From the NCBI RefSeq assembly GCF_021134715.1, contig NC_060022.1, positions 2,423,001 to 2,487,000 of the forward strand: DNA of 64,000 bases. The letters run 5' to 3'. Below are positions 14,961 to 28,100 of this stretch, one piece after another. This DNA is from Daphnia pulex (lineage: Eukaryota > Arthropoda > Branchiopoda > Diplostraca > Daphniidae). Made by a program: the position numbers and the translations under genes. The notes beneath the pieces are model-generated. The model was not told the origin of the DNA. It made no database searches and worked only from the letters and a program-made list of their open reading frames with translations. The first letter of the stretch is position 1, and the number at the start of each line of letters is the position of its first letter.

Positions 14961-15906
14961 TAGTTCTCGGCCGGAAAGTCATTTGTCACCTCCTCCTACA
15001 CACATACACACACACACTTTTCTTTCTTTTTCTTTCTGGCACGCCATCTTCTTCTTCTTCTAGACTTTCTATTCTTTTTCTCTTCTTCTTCTTACCGTTT
15101 TCACGTGTTAACCGTTTTTCTTTGCGGGCAGGAGGAGTCACGTGATCTTTTTTCTTTCCTTTTCGGTACGGAGGAGGTCTCTGCTGGGGTAGTATCTTTT
15201 CGTAGCCCGGCCGTCTAATGGCAGGGTGTAAGCGCCCAGGACGTGGCAGTTCGAATATCATTATGAATGGATGGATGGCTGGTCTCTCCCTTTTTTTTTC
15301 TTTTTCTTTTTCTTTTCTCGTTAATATTTGATAGAAATAAATACTAGGACCGACTGCGATCCCACGAGTTACAAAATCTCTCGAGCGGAGAACCTTCCCC
15401 CCCCACCACCACCAACCGACTATACTATTACACACGTCCATGGATATTATACATTAATTTTATTACATGTCTTTTTTTTTGCGCTCTTTTTCTTTTGTTT
15501 TTCTCTTCTTTGTCGGTAGCAGCAGACAGGACATCCAAAAGGAGGATTGTGTCGACAGCCCCCCGTTCTTTGTGTGACGTCATCCCGCTTCCTTGAAAAG
15601 AAACCGATCCTTTTGTTTGTGTGTCTATGTGTGTGATTGTGCCGTGCTTTTAATCGATCGCGTAGACAACAATTTTTCCGATTCATTCAAAAAAAAAAAG
15701 ATCGACCGGATCAAAAAACTCGAACTCGGTAGGGGAAAAGACACACACGAAAATAATCGAAAGTCGACTAGAAAAGTGGAGTCGATTAGTGACCGTGTGC
15801 GTTGGTGTTGAATCATCATCAACAGAAAACAGGCCGAGACCAATCATCATCATCAGCTGCTGCTAGCGCCCAGTGCTGGCCCTCCTAGAGTAACCGTCTG
15901 AATAGT

Positions 15907-16101
15907 ATGGCTGTGGTGAACGTCAACAATCTCAATAACATGATCAATGCCAAAGACTCGCGCTGGCTCCAGCTGGAGGTCTGCCGCGAGTTCCAGCGCT
16001 CCAAGTGCTCCCGCTCCGACTCGGAATGCAAATTCGCCCACCCGCCAGCCAACGTCGAGGTGCAGAATGGACGCGTCATCGCTTGTTACGACAGTATCAA
16101 G
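15907..16101 (+). CDS. mbl: mbl coding exon 1: start codon, zinc finger 1 and first Cys of zinc finger 2
   Basis: The exon encodes 65 aa starting [20 protein letters not shown] and ending YDSIK, with donor AAG/gtaagg. It carries the core [20 protein letters not shown] followed by [15 protein letters not shown], which is almost invariant in muscleblind proteins. ATG 15907 fits the conserved N-terminal length. It is flanked downstream by a 5.9-kb intron, and any upstream 5'UTR exon would leave it between two long introns. That is the architecture of the fly exon that forms circMbl. Confidence 0.93.
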
Positions 16102-19100
16102 GTAAGGACACAAACAAACAAACAAACTCTTCTTCTTCTTCTTCTTCTTCTTTGATCGTTTGTTTCTTTTCTTCTTTCTTTTCTTGTTCGGCGGAATTCC
16201 AACATGGCCGGCCAAGGGAGAGGTCGGGAGAAGAAGGGTCTGAAAAAGGGTCGTTGGATGTGCCAAATGATCCGCTGCGGCGGTCGTGTAATTGGCGATC
16301 CGTGTTGTTTGGCCGGGGGTTGGTGGTAGTAGACGGGCGGCTGGAAGAAGAAGAAGAAACAAAAAAGAACTGGGGATGTGAAGTGAATGGGTTGAGGCAG
16401 TGAAGGGGAGAGAAGGAGAGAGAGAGATATGGCCGCGCGGCTCCTGATCGAGTTACGACGATTCACGAACGCGAGCCGTTACGGTCTAGTGGAAGGGAAA
16501 AGGCTAAACCGGTTACAAGTCGGTCGGGCACCGTTGAACGCAACAACCCCAGCAGCGCCGCAGGAAAGGAGAAGAAGCAGAAGAAGAAGATGAAGAAGAA
16601 AGGAAAGAGGAAATAACGAGAGCAATAGACGCTCGCCCCGTTATAATATATGACAATCGTCTGGGCTTTTCGTTTCGCTCCTTCTTCCATTTCTTTTTCT
16701 TCTTCTTTTCGGCAGGTTATTTTTTCCATTGCGCCAAAAAATGAAGGGGAAAATTTGTCGTGTGAATCGAGTCGGATGGATATTTTTTCTAGTGACGTCA
16801 TCTGCGACCGCCGTGAGTCTTTGGAAGTGAATGACTGGGAAAGAAAAGAAAAGAAAAGAAGAAAAAAGGGGATCGGCTCTTGTTGCTTGGCCTCAAGTAT
16901 CGGCCGACAGAGGAGAGAGAGAGGGGAAACAAAATAACGGTGACTCGGCGCAATATAAAAATGGCGTCGTTTCAAATCACCCGAAAAAATAAGAAAATTT
17001 TTTTTTGTTGAAATAAAAATCTTATCTATAAATAAACATTAAAAAAAAGGGAAAGCGAGAGAGAGAACTGGTGAGGGGGAAGAGATCGATTTCAGACGCA
17101 TCATCTCAATAATCCTGTCGTGTCTGTCGCCCATATGTTGCCCGGCACCGCACACCAACAGCCGCCGCCATCATCTTCCGTCATCGATTGGCCTCGTGTG
17201 TGTGTGTGTGTGCACGTCTGCGTCTATTCGGGAGCGTGAGTCATTTTTGTGTGTGTTGGTTGCCCGAAAGAGAGAGAGAGAGAGAAAAGTCTTGTCGTCG
17301 CCATTTTGGAAATATTCCAACTATTCAGACAGTGTAATCACACGACGGCATTTTCGGGTGCACCCAACAAGCGCCCAAGAAGAAGAAGAAGAAAAAAAAA
17401 ACTTTTTGGGAAGTTGGTGGCGGGGGATATTTTTTGGACGATAAGAGAAATGAATCACACACACACACACACACACCTGCCCCCTCCACGTAACTATCGG
17501 TCGCCTTGGGTCTCTCTCTCTCGCAAGAGCTCGAGAGAGTTCGGAGCCAAAAAAGCTTTCAAATGAATATCATTATGTAAATTTCTCTTATTTCTTTTTT
17601 TTCTTCTTCTTTCCGTGTCGGGACTAGTGGTGGTGGGGTGATACTACGAAACATTCATATCCCCGCCGTCAAGAGCAAGTAAGTTACGCGCACAGCTGTT
17701 GGGCCTCTTTTGTCGGGGATTTTCGATGATACTTAAAAACGGAAAAGAGGGAGACCGAACCAAGAATTTCATTTTTTTTTTTTTTTTGTGGGTTACAGAA
17801 ATCACCGACGCCATATTTGTCCCGTTTTGTATATAGGAGAGAAAAGAGAAAAAAAAAAACAAGATCGGATTTTTATCGGTTTTTTGCGGTCGTCCTTTAT
17901 ATAATATACCTTTTTAAAACTCTCTGTCGAATGTGTGTGTGTGTGTAGCGACGCCCCAAGGCCCTCTGTGTTGAATAATCTTGAAGCCGCGTCGAAGGCT
18001 CGTTTCCCCTCACCCGAGCTTCTCTCTTTCTTTCTCTCTGCCACTCAGTTTGGGAAAAAAATTTTATTCCCTTTTATGTTTGCACAGTCTGCGCAGCACA
18101 ACGGTGGGTGGAACCAATTCAGACGTCGCTGGGTGTGGGTGGAGGGGTGCGACTGTTGAAAGTTATAAATCACATCTGGGGGGCCGCTTTGTATATTACT
18201 GTAGTTAGGAATTTCCGGTTTGGTGGCGACGGTGGTAACGGGAAGCTTTTTTTCTTTTTTTTTCTCTCTCTCTCCAGTAGGCGTTGGCATAGTTTTGATT
18301 TTTTCCCAAATCTTTGCTTTTCCACTCTGAATGAATCAAAGAGAAATAGGAGGAAAAACAGACAAGTCAATATACATAACACAGTCCGAAGAGTTGGATG
18401 GGCTGGCGTTTGCGATTCCGGATTCAAATCCAATTGAACCGAAAGTTTTTATTATTATTTGTCCCTTTTTTTTCTTCTTTTTATTGGATAAAATATAAAA
18501 AAGGGGCGAAATAATTTTTTTTCTTTTTCTTTTTCACAACTGACGTGCGTAGTGGATTTTTTATCCGGCCGTATATTTTGGTGTTGTATGTTATAGGACG
18601 GGCGGAGGTAGAAAGGACGAGCTGATAAAAACTAGGGAGATGGAAAGAGAGAGAGAGAGTAAAGATGGCTCCTGCGGGAAATCAACACAGAGAGGACCGG
18701 CGGGTGGGGTGGTGGATGGACGGGTTGGCGGGTGATGAAAGAAATGAAACTGGCTACGGCCGCACGGCTGTATATAGTTCCTCTCTTTCCTTCCTTCCCT
18801 TTTTTTGCCTATATACTTCCCCTATCAACTTTTCTCTCTCTCTCTCTCTCAGCTACGTGAGGGGAGAGAGAAGAGCTAAACATAAAGGCGTCGACGGCGT
18901 CGACATTCACAGAGAGAGAGAGAGGGACAACGCCCTTTTTATTTTTATTTTTTCTTCTTTCCTCTTTCCCTTTCACTGGCGTTACGCGCGCGCGCAGAGA
19001 GATCAAACGGACGCGCAGACTGGAAACTATCACGTCGCAGTTGATGTTTTATTTATACACGGCTGGCAGTTAAAAAGCGCAGCGGACGGACTTTAACCCC

Positions 19101-22100
19101 TCCCTTTTTTTCTCTCTCTTAAACACAAACAGACAGTCGTACACACGCGTCCGAAAATTTAAAAAAAGAAATAAAGAAAAAACTCACGAAAAAAATAACG
19201 TTCAAAATCAATATCGTTTTCAATCATTTTCAAGTCCTCCGACTATCGGCGCCCATCCGCTTCGCCCGGATTCGACACGCAAAAAAAAAACAAAATTCTC
19301 CCGACAAAAAAAAAATCTATAAAAAATGCAGCGTGACTGCACGACTGCACGGCTAATGACGAGTTATTGCGGCCTGGAAGAGAAGGAAGGAAAAAAAAAA
19401 TTCCGGCTTGGATTAGTATCCGTAGAAGTGAGAGTGTTAAGGAAGCCATGGAAAAAAAAGGGACTGAACAACGAACGAACGAGGGATAACGACCGAGAGA
19501 CTAGAAATAGTTTTCAGTTTTTTATTTTAATTCTAGGGGGTTAAACAGTACATGGATGAGGAGAGCAGCAGCAGCAGCTAAGAGTTGAAACCGAGTCGTG
19601 GATAACGCTGGAATGTTATTTGCCCCGTCGTTCGTCTTGGGTCGTAAATCGCCAGTCGTTTTCGTCCGGGCCGTCGTCGACGGATGAGATTCGTGGAATA
19701 GTCAAAAGGAGAAGGGGAGGGGGATAGATAGATAAAACGGGGAAGAATGATAATAGTTTTGTTTATTCCTGTTTTCTTTTTCTTCCTTCTGCTATTCTAT
19801 TCGTGCGGATGGGTGGAAATTGTTCACCGCGATGGGGTTCTCGGAAAAGGGCTGGATGAACGGAACATCCGCATAGATACCGAGACCCCCCCTTCCACCA
19901 ATGAAAATGGATCGCGGAAAGGGAAATGGAGTCTGATGAAAAGACGGCCCGGCAGAGATGATGATGTTGATGATGTGAACCATCACCCACGCACAAACTC
20001 CGTCCAGATTGCATCAAAACTGCCGGAAGAAAATACCCAGAAATCCGGATGCCATTTTTATTTTAATATTTTAATATTTTGTCTGGCTTCTCGGAACGAA
20101 ATTGTTGAGCGAAAAAATTATGCAGTCCATATATTTATTCGTCATTCCAATCCGCCAAACACTCATCATTTGGTTATGAATGAACCGGAAATTCTCGACT
20201 CCCCTCCCCTCTCCACCCCAGAGATTAAATTTCCATTCGAGGCTCTTGTGCTTGAGCTTTTTACACGGTAGTTAGATCGAGTCAATTAGTTTTTGACCAA
20301 ATGAAGAAAAAGAGATTGGTTAATCTGTTTTTCCCCACCGAAATTCGACTGTCCATATCGGGCGGTTGACTGACCATTTTGTTTTGATTCATTTTCGAGT
20401 GGTACTTGTTTTTCTGGTTCCATTTCAGCCACACCCGAGAGAGCATTTGGCCCGTCAGCAACAGCCGAATGGTTGGCAGGGTGGGTAGAGAAAAAGAAAA
20501 TAGAAAAATAAAAAAATAAAATGAAGTGGATGACATCACCGAGCGCTCACTTCTTCAGCTCACAGTTTCTACCGTCCATATTTTGGCTTGTTTTGTCGTG
20601 TCAAAATCGCTGCGACGGCCACAACTTGTTGGACTTTTTTCTTTTAATTAGGCCGGCCAGAGGGGAGTTCGTGTTTCTCTGGCATCAACAAGTTTCAAAG
20701 TTCATCCTGCCAATCTCCCTGACAGACACACACACACACGGACATATTTTTTGGGAAAAGGGCAGTCGGAAGACGTCGACTATATATAGTGTGAAAGATG
20801 ATGATCTAATTCGGCGATAAGCAGAAGCAGAGAAGCTGCGCTCTCGCCCATCCACCGTTTCTATTTAAATTTCAAAAAAAAAAGAGCGGCAGCCATGTTT
20901 TTTTTTTTTTGGTTGAGGGGGATTTTGAACTCTCTGGCTCTCTGCCAAAAAATGCGCACGGACTATGTCTGTGTGTGTGTGTGGGTGTGTGTGCGTGTGT
21001 AGGTACTTGATCAACTTCTTTGTCTCTTTGTGATTCGCTTGTCGAAAGAAGAAAAATCAAAATGAAAAGAAAATAAGAGATCCGTGTGTGTGTTTGACAC
21101 GATGACAAAACAAAAGTTGTTTCCACCGTAACGGGAGCAAAGAGAAGTTGGAAAGGGGTAGAGTTGTGTGTGACGTCACGGACGCCTCCGTTCCGCTCGG
21201 TTGAACCCATCTGTCAAACGCAAGTCGCACACACACACACGGACCCAGACAACACCAGACTCAAATGTGAGACGGGTCAGCACAGTTGGTTGGAGTCGCT
21301 TCGCATCTTCTTCCAATTCGATTCCGTCGAGCGGGTCCCGCCGACAGCCAACACGGGACCCGCTAACGTGAAGACAAGACTCTCCGAATCGTGTCACGCT
21401 CGCTTTGCATTTCTCTGTGTGTCTCTGGTTTTCCTTGTTGGGTCTTGATGCTAATCGCTTTGAACATGTTGCCTATTGATTTCGATGGTGTTGTTGTTGT
21501 TAGGGGGAGATAGAGAGAGAGAGAGGAATGTTGTTGTCGTGGGGCGTCTGCTAAGTTTCGAGGTGTCATTCTGTTTGAGATTTCGCCCCCGTGGGAAAGC
21601 CAACACACTCACAGCACACACACACATCTCTGTTTCTCGTTACATTACGGCCGTGACTCAACAGCCAACACGTAGGAGCCCAATAAGGGGCAGGGCGGGC
21701 GGGCAGGTGTGTGTGGGCAATTGCGGTGAACGCCCGCAGTGGGGAGTCGACGATAATAATCAAAAGAATAAAAACAAAAAGAAATTATTTTTTTTTGTTC
21801 TTTTGTTTCGTATTTTTTTTTTTTTTTTTCAGGAGTTCCGTCATTTGCATTTTGTGAATTTGTTTGATGCTGGAATTGCGTTTGATGATCTTGTTAAATC
21901 GAAAAACGAGGAGGAAAACAAAAAGATTTTGATTCGTTTATTTGATTCTAATTTTTTGTTTGTTTATTTGTTTGTTTGTGTGTTGCTATAGGGCCGATGC
22001 AACCGTGAGAAGCCGCCGTGCAAATACTTTCACCCACCGCAGCACCTCAAGGACCAGCTGTTGATCAACGGGCGCAATCACCTTGCCCTCAAGAACGCGC

Positions 22101-25100
22101 TGATGCTTCAAATGGGCATGGCGCCGGCTGGCCAGTCCGTCTTACCAGGACAGATACCCACTATCGTAAGATTGATTTCTGTGGTTCATTTGTTTTTTTT
22201 TTCTTTATTTTTTTTTTTTATTATTATTATTATTATTTTTCCTTTTTAAGATTTGATTTATTTTTTTGCAAAAGAAATTTAAATCAGAATTTCAAATAAT
22301 AAGTTACTGACGATCTATTCTAATCAAACTCGTAAATTATAATTGTCTTTTGGAAAGAAGCTATTTCTGAGTTTTTTTATTTTTTTAATTGTTGAAATTC
22401 AAACCTACAGAAAAACTAAAGAATTTTTCATTCTTTACCGATCATTCCTTTTTATTTTTGTTTTCTTTTTTTTTTTTTTATTTTAAAATCTATTTCTATT
22501 TATTCTTTCGCTACTCCTTTATTTTTCCGTGTGGCTGTGGCTCTGCTTTTCAGACGGCATTTACATCCCTTAGTCTTCCCGTGACGATCAGTCCCCCTAC
22601 TCCTAGTTATTCATGAATAGAAAATGAAATGTTCATTTCATTTTCTCTTCAGTCGACAAAATTTGATTATTCGAAAATTGTGATGTGATATCCGCGGGAA
22701 GACACGATGGATGGCTTTTCAAATCGTTTGTTTTTTCACTTAATACCATCACCCCCAGCATCTGATTGGCCGAAATTTTTTGTCCTAACACCCTCCACCA
22801 AATAAAAAAATCAAATCAATCCTATCAATTAATTCGCCATTAAAAAAAAAAAATTTGAAAGATTTAAAGAAAAATTGTATTTTCAGCTTTTAACCAAAAA
22901 AGAATCGAATGACTTGCGAGCGCTATGATGCTAAACTACTACTACACTTAACTATCTGCTGCAATCGCCGCTTTTTATTGTTTTTCTTTTGTTTTTGTTT
23001 CTCTGTTTTTATTTTTGCATTTGATTTCTCGACTCGTTCGCACAAACCAAGAAACAAAAAACAAAAATCTTTCAGAACTTTTATCGAAATCGTTTCAAAC
23101 TCTCTTCTTCGTTTTGCATTTTCGTTTGTTTTGCTGATTAGAATGTTTCATTTTAACGGAACTAAAAAAAAAAGGAATCATCACGTTCGAATGTAGAGAG
23201 AGAGCCGCATAGCGCCGTTTGAAGTATTTAAAAAAAACCAATTCGATTCGAAGACAATCAAAAATATTTTCCAATGCATTTTGTTTCGTTTTTCATTTTT
23301 CGGTGTTTTGATGTACACACACACATTTATTCACGACGATGTCGTCCATTCTAGATGAAAAAAAATCATGAAAGATATTTTTCCTTTTTTTTTCTTTCTA
23401 AAATTTATTTAAAATTTTAATTTGAGAAAAAAGTACGACAAAAATTATTGACCTTGTCCGTGTGTTTGTGTGTGTTCGTTTGTGTGTGTGTGTTCGTGTA
23501 GGACTACGAGTTTCGGCCGGTGAGATGTCTACCGTCTTCCGTTCACGATTGGTGTGAAATGTCTGTACGTTGTCCCACAATCTCCTCTCTCTCTCTTTAT
23601 CTTCTAGTCTCTTCTTCTTCTTCTTCTCTTTCAATTTTTATTGATTAGAATTGACCTTCTTCTTCTTCTTCTTCTTATTCCATTTTGAACTGATTTCGTT
23701 TTTGGACGTTCTCCATGATGATTTTCTATTCGATTGTGGCATTGGAAATTGGCGCTGCTTCTCCCATCGACTAATTTCTGAATTTATTTCTCTGCCCAAT
23801 TCGATTCGCCTCGGACGGATGGAACGGACGCTAATTGCTGGAATGTTGTGCCGAACGATCGTGCAGGCATCTCCGTACCTGGGAATGCCACAGTTGAGTT
23901 CGCCCTACAGTCACTACACGATGAGCGCCAGTCCCATGCTGCAGGTGGTCTCGCCGGCCGAGGCGGCCGTCAACTCTCAGCTGGGCGTCGTGGCAGCCGC
24001 TCAGGCCGGTGGCGCCGGAGTCGGTGGCTACCACGGGGCGCCGGCCAACAAGCTCCAACGCTCCGACCGCATCGAGGTAAGAAAAAAACAAATTACAATC
24101 ACATTTTTATTAGTTCAACTAAAAATATCTCATAGAAAATTCATTGCCCCTTTCGTGAGTTCTCGTTCTGTATTTTTTAAAAATCAGACGTAAATGTTGT
24201 ATACGTAATATATTTACCTATTTCGGCTGGTAACATCCAATCAACCCCTCCGTTCCCCCCAGCCACCATCCCACCCCTCGTCGACCCCTCCTGCCTTTTA
24301 AGCAGCAGCAAATTGAGCGTAGATCGTTACAAAGTAAAATAACACAACAGGTATCGTCCCATTCTTCGATATATTTCAGAGCTCTACTTATAGTTCGTTG
24401 ACCAGCTTGATTATACATTCACATCAGCTCGAATCTTTCATCCTTAGAATGTCTCTCCCCTCGTCTTCTTCTTCTTCGGCGTTTGTAATTTCTCTTCTCC
24501 TCCTTTTTGTTAGTTCCAGCCAATGATCCACTGATTATAGCCAATCCAATGTGGATGATTGCGTCCATTCAATCATCCACTTCTTTTCTTTCTCCCCCCC
24601 CCTTCTCCTTTGTTGTTTTCTTATTTCATTACACTCCATCGGGCATGGGGGGAAAAAAGAAAAAAAGAAACAGCCGAGTCGTGTTCTGTTTTTCAAATCT
24701 CTCCTTTTACAGCCCTTTTTTTTCTTCTTCTTCTTTTTCTACTTCTACTTCTCTTTTTTCACGTAGACTCCTTCTCATCTTCCGCATTTGGTCTCTTGAG
24801 CGTGATGATGATGATGTAAGAGCTCCACCACCACCCCGCCGGCCAGATTTTTTTTCTATAAGCCCCAGCGCAAGCAATCGAAAAACGAAATGAACTAATC
24901 ATTCATTTAAATCCCTCGTTTCTTTTCTTTTTTTTCTCCCCTCCATAAAAGGTGATCATTGAGCTCGTGTGGGGGAAAAAGAATTTGTTCTCTCCCTCTT
25001 TGTAGGAAAAAGAAGTTCTCATTTTCAGATGAATAACAATCGATGAGTAGATGATGTTGAGAGGCGTGGCTCGTTATAGAAAGGCGGGGTGTTGACCAAT

Positions 25101-28100
25101 TTTTTTTTTTTTTTTTTTTTTTTTTCCCGGAGTGGAGAAGATGGGGTGGGGGGGATGTTGGGATCGTGTTGCTGCTCCCCTCGACACGACCCACGAGGAA
25201 AAGAAGCACGAAAACAACCAGACAAATGATTGGGCTGATTTGTGGTGTTCACCATTTCCCCAAAAGTTGTTTAGTGGTTTGTGCCCGGCAGCTTTCGACA
25301 AAAAACAAAAAAAATAAAAATCCCGGCATAGAGGCTCACTGGGGCACCTCCCGATTGTAGAAGAGCAAGTTTCGCCGCTTGTAGCGATCCCGCCCGACAA
25401 CAACAACAACGAAAGAAATCCGAAAGAAAAAGGTGTGGCCGCTCGGAGGAGATAAAGATCAGAAGGGTCGAAGCCAATTCAAAGGTGTGTGTGCCCTGTT
25501 GTATAGTGGTAGTAGTAATACATATCCATAATTATACGGGGGGGGGGGGTTTCCAGCACCATCGGTCTCGGGGCAGAAAGAGTCACGCAGCTGCCGGCCG
25601 GGAAGAAAATTGTTGGCACTTCTTCTTCTTCTTCTTTTTGATTTTTGCGTGTCGCTGCGCAGAGACGAGGGCGCGTCTGGCATACCACCACCAGCAGGGG
25701 GTGGGCGTGTTTCCTTTTCTTCCTTTTATGGATGGGAGGAGGAGGAGAGGAATCCTTGCTCAATCGTTCCTCCCTTTTTATACTTGGAACACTCACGCTA
25801 GACCGTCAGCCTTCCGACGCAACTTTTTTTCTTTTGGTGAGGAGGAAGAAGAAGAAGAAGTTGAAGGAGGGGAGAGTTATCGGTTCCCTTTTCTTTTTTG
25901 TTGTTGGTCCGGGTGGAGTGGATCAGCTGTCTGACTTTGAGTTTTCTTTTTCTTTTCTTTTTCTTTACTAGACTGTTGAATAAATGATGATTGGGCCGTA
26001 GAAGAAACTTTTTTTGTGTGTGCGCCCCTCTCTCTCTCTCGCCCAGAAAAGGAAAATGGCTGCCACTATTATTATTATTATTACTGCTACTTAGTACTTA
26101 CCGTTAAGTGCGATCCAGCTGAGCACTCGAAACATTTTTCTTTCTTTCCTCTTTTCCCGTTCGAGTGGCATTATTAACAACACTGGTAGAACAAGACGTG
26201 AAAGAGCTGCTAGTTAAGTACGACTCGACGCCATACGGGTGGGGTCGGTTAGTCCATATGGAAATGAGACGTGCATCGAGGGGTGAATAGAGAAGGAAGA
26301 TTATGAGCTCCCGTGTGTGGGTTGGGTGGGTGGCTGTGTGTGGGTGAGGAGGGATCTAATTGAGAATCGATCGGTTATACACTAAAGACAAGATTCTTTC
26401 CGCTCCAGTTGGTCATGCGTTTCATATGTTCGCCCTCCATTTTGGGCTTGTCTTTCTGTGTGTGTGTGTGTGTGGCCCCCCTCCGATCCCTTCGTCGCAA
26501 AGTGGATCGAGTTGTGCTCTGCCCCGACACGGTGATTGCACACACACACACACACACACACACACGGGTCTATATATAATATCATCCAGTGATGTGCACG
26601 TCAACGGGATTTGTTGACGTACCAAAAAAACGTAGAAGTCATACGTATTTTAAAAGTACTACGTAATAAGTCAAAAAAAAAACGTCAACGTAACGTAAAT
26701 TTTTTCATACTTCAAACGTATGACGTTACGTCACATATACATCATTACATTATTTATTGCTATTGCCCATAATATACACAGATTGCATTTGGAAAAAATA
26801 AGAATGAAAATTAAACATGGAGGGCTATTTTTAGAAGAATTAAAATTTCAAGAAAACTATCAGACAGTTTGTTCCTTCTAACAGTTAACAATTTTCAAAT
26901 GGCAGACGAATTTTCGCAAAGCAAATTGTTTCTTGACTTTTACGGTAATAACTCATAACTGGACTTTTTTACACGTCAAAAGTATACGTAAAAAGTCAGT
27001 ATTTTTTTTCACTTACGTAGAAGTCACCGTAAACTTCAAAAACAAGGAAAATTGACGTAACGTACGACGTAACGTCAAATTTTCGAATAAGTCACCGTAT
27101 GACGTGCACATCACTGATATCATCCAATCTAGTGTGTGTGTAACGAGGAAGCACAACGTCGTCATCGTTTTTGTCTGACGAGAGCGAGAGAGGATAAAAG
27201 AGGATGGCCCTTTTCTTATTTCTTCCTGGAATCCCCTCTACCCCGTTTCTACTTTTTTCTTTATTACTTTCTTTCAAACTCTTCTCCGGGTCGACGAACC
27301 GATTTGTTTGATTGGGCGTCAAATTCTTTTGTAAGAAAAAAAAAACGTATTTCAACTTTTATTTTGATGATTATTATTATTTTTGATTCGCTGTCCCCGT
27401 CGTTCCTCAGCTGCTGGGAGAGTTGTTATCGTCGTCGCAAATAGCCTAGTACTGTGTGTGTGCTTGTTTCTGTTTGATCATTCGGGCGCTTCCCGTTATA
27501 GATTGTCATGGCCCTTTTGCTTTAAAGCAACACAGCCACCACCATCCAACTCTTTTGATGTGTACAGAAAAAAAAAACATGGACACAAGAATAGGTTGTA
27601 CGCAAAATGACGAGAAGAAGAAGAAGAGAAAAATACCCGACACACAGAGTTGAGAGAGAAAAAAGATCTTTCCCCCTTTTTCGCTTTCATGTCATTGTCC
27701 CTTTAGAGTCTTTTGTCGTTCCGCTTCTTTGACGCTGACTAGAGGCTTTGATAGCTTTGATTGAACGAGAAATCAATTTGTTTTCATGCCTTCCTCCCTC
27801 CCCCCTCTTGTCTATATAAGTGTAATCGAAAAACAAATTGAAGCAATTATGAAATCGACTTAAAAATCCCAAAACGAATCTCAAAACGGGACCGAAAAAA
27901 TCCCCAAAAAGATGGAGACGTGTCAGAACAACAACGCGGCGACGTCTGGACTTGAACAGCAACAGCAATTACTGCTCCTGCCCGTGAACTTGGTGATGGA
28001 TGACAACTGTTCCGCCGCTGCCGCCGCAACGACCGCCGCCGCTGCTGCTGCTGCTGCCACCAGCCTGCGCATGGCCAAGAGACAACGGGACCCGGTCGAT

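Larger units (their letters stand above)
1..15850. other. Upstream/5' non-coding DNA of muscleblind, low complexity
   Basis: I see no protein-coding exon here. The DNA alternates between pyrimidine-rich and purine-rich tracts, with CA/GT, GA/CT and TTC/GAA microsatellites. Every open frame in it is made of Ser/Phe/Leu- or Lys/Arg/Glu-rich simple sequence. TATA-like boxes occur at about 8717, 12489 and 14709, any of which could serve distal mbl promoters or 5'UTR exons, but none is proven. The stretch lies directly 5' of the first mbl coding exon on the same strand, so promoter and 5'UTR function is the simplest reading. Confidence 0.5.

Noticed and set aside
15200..15270. tRNA-like patch (ggcagttcgaatatc with an upstream gtctaatggcag)
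   Set aside because: The T-loop-like motif lacks a pairing T-stem and no acceptor or anticodon stem can be drawn.
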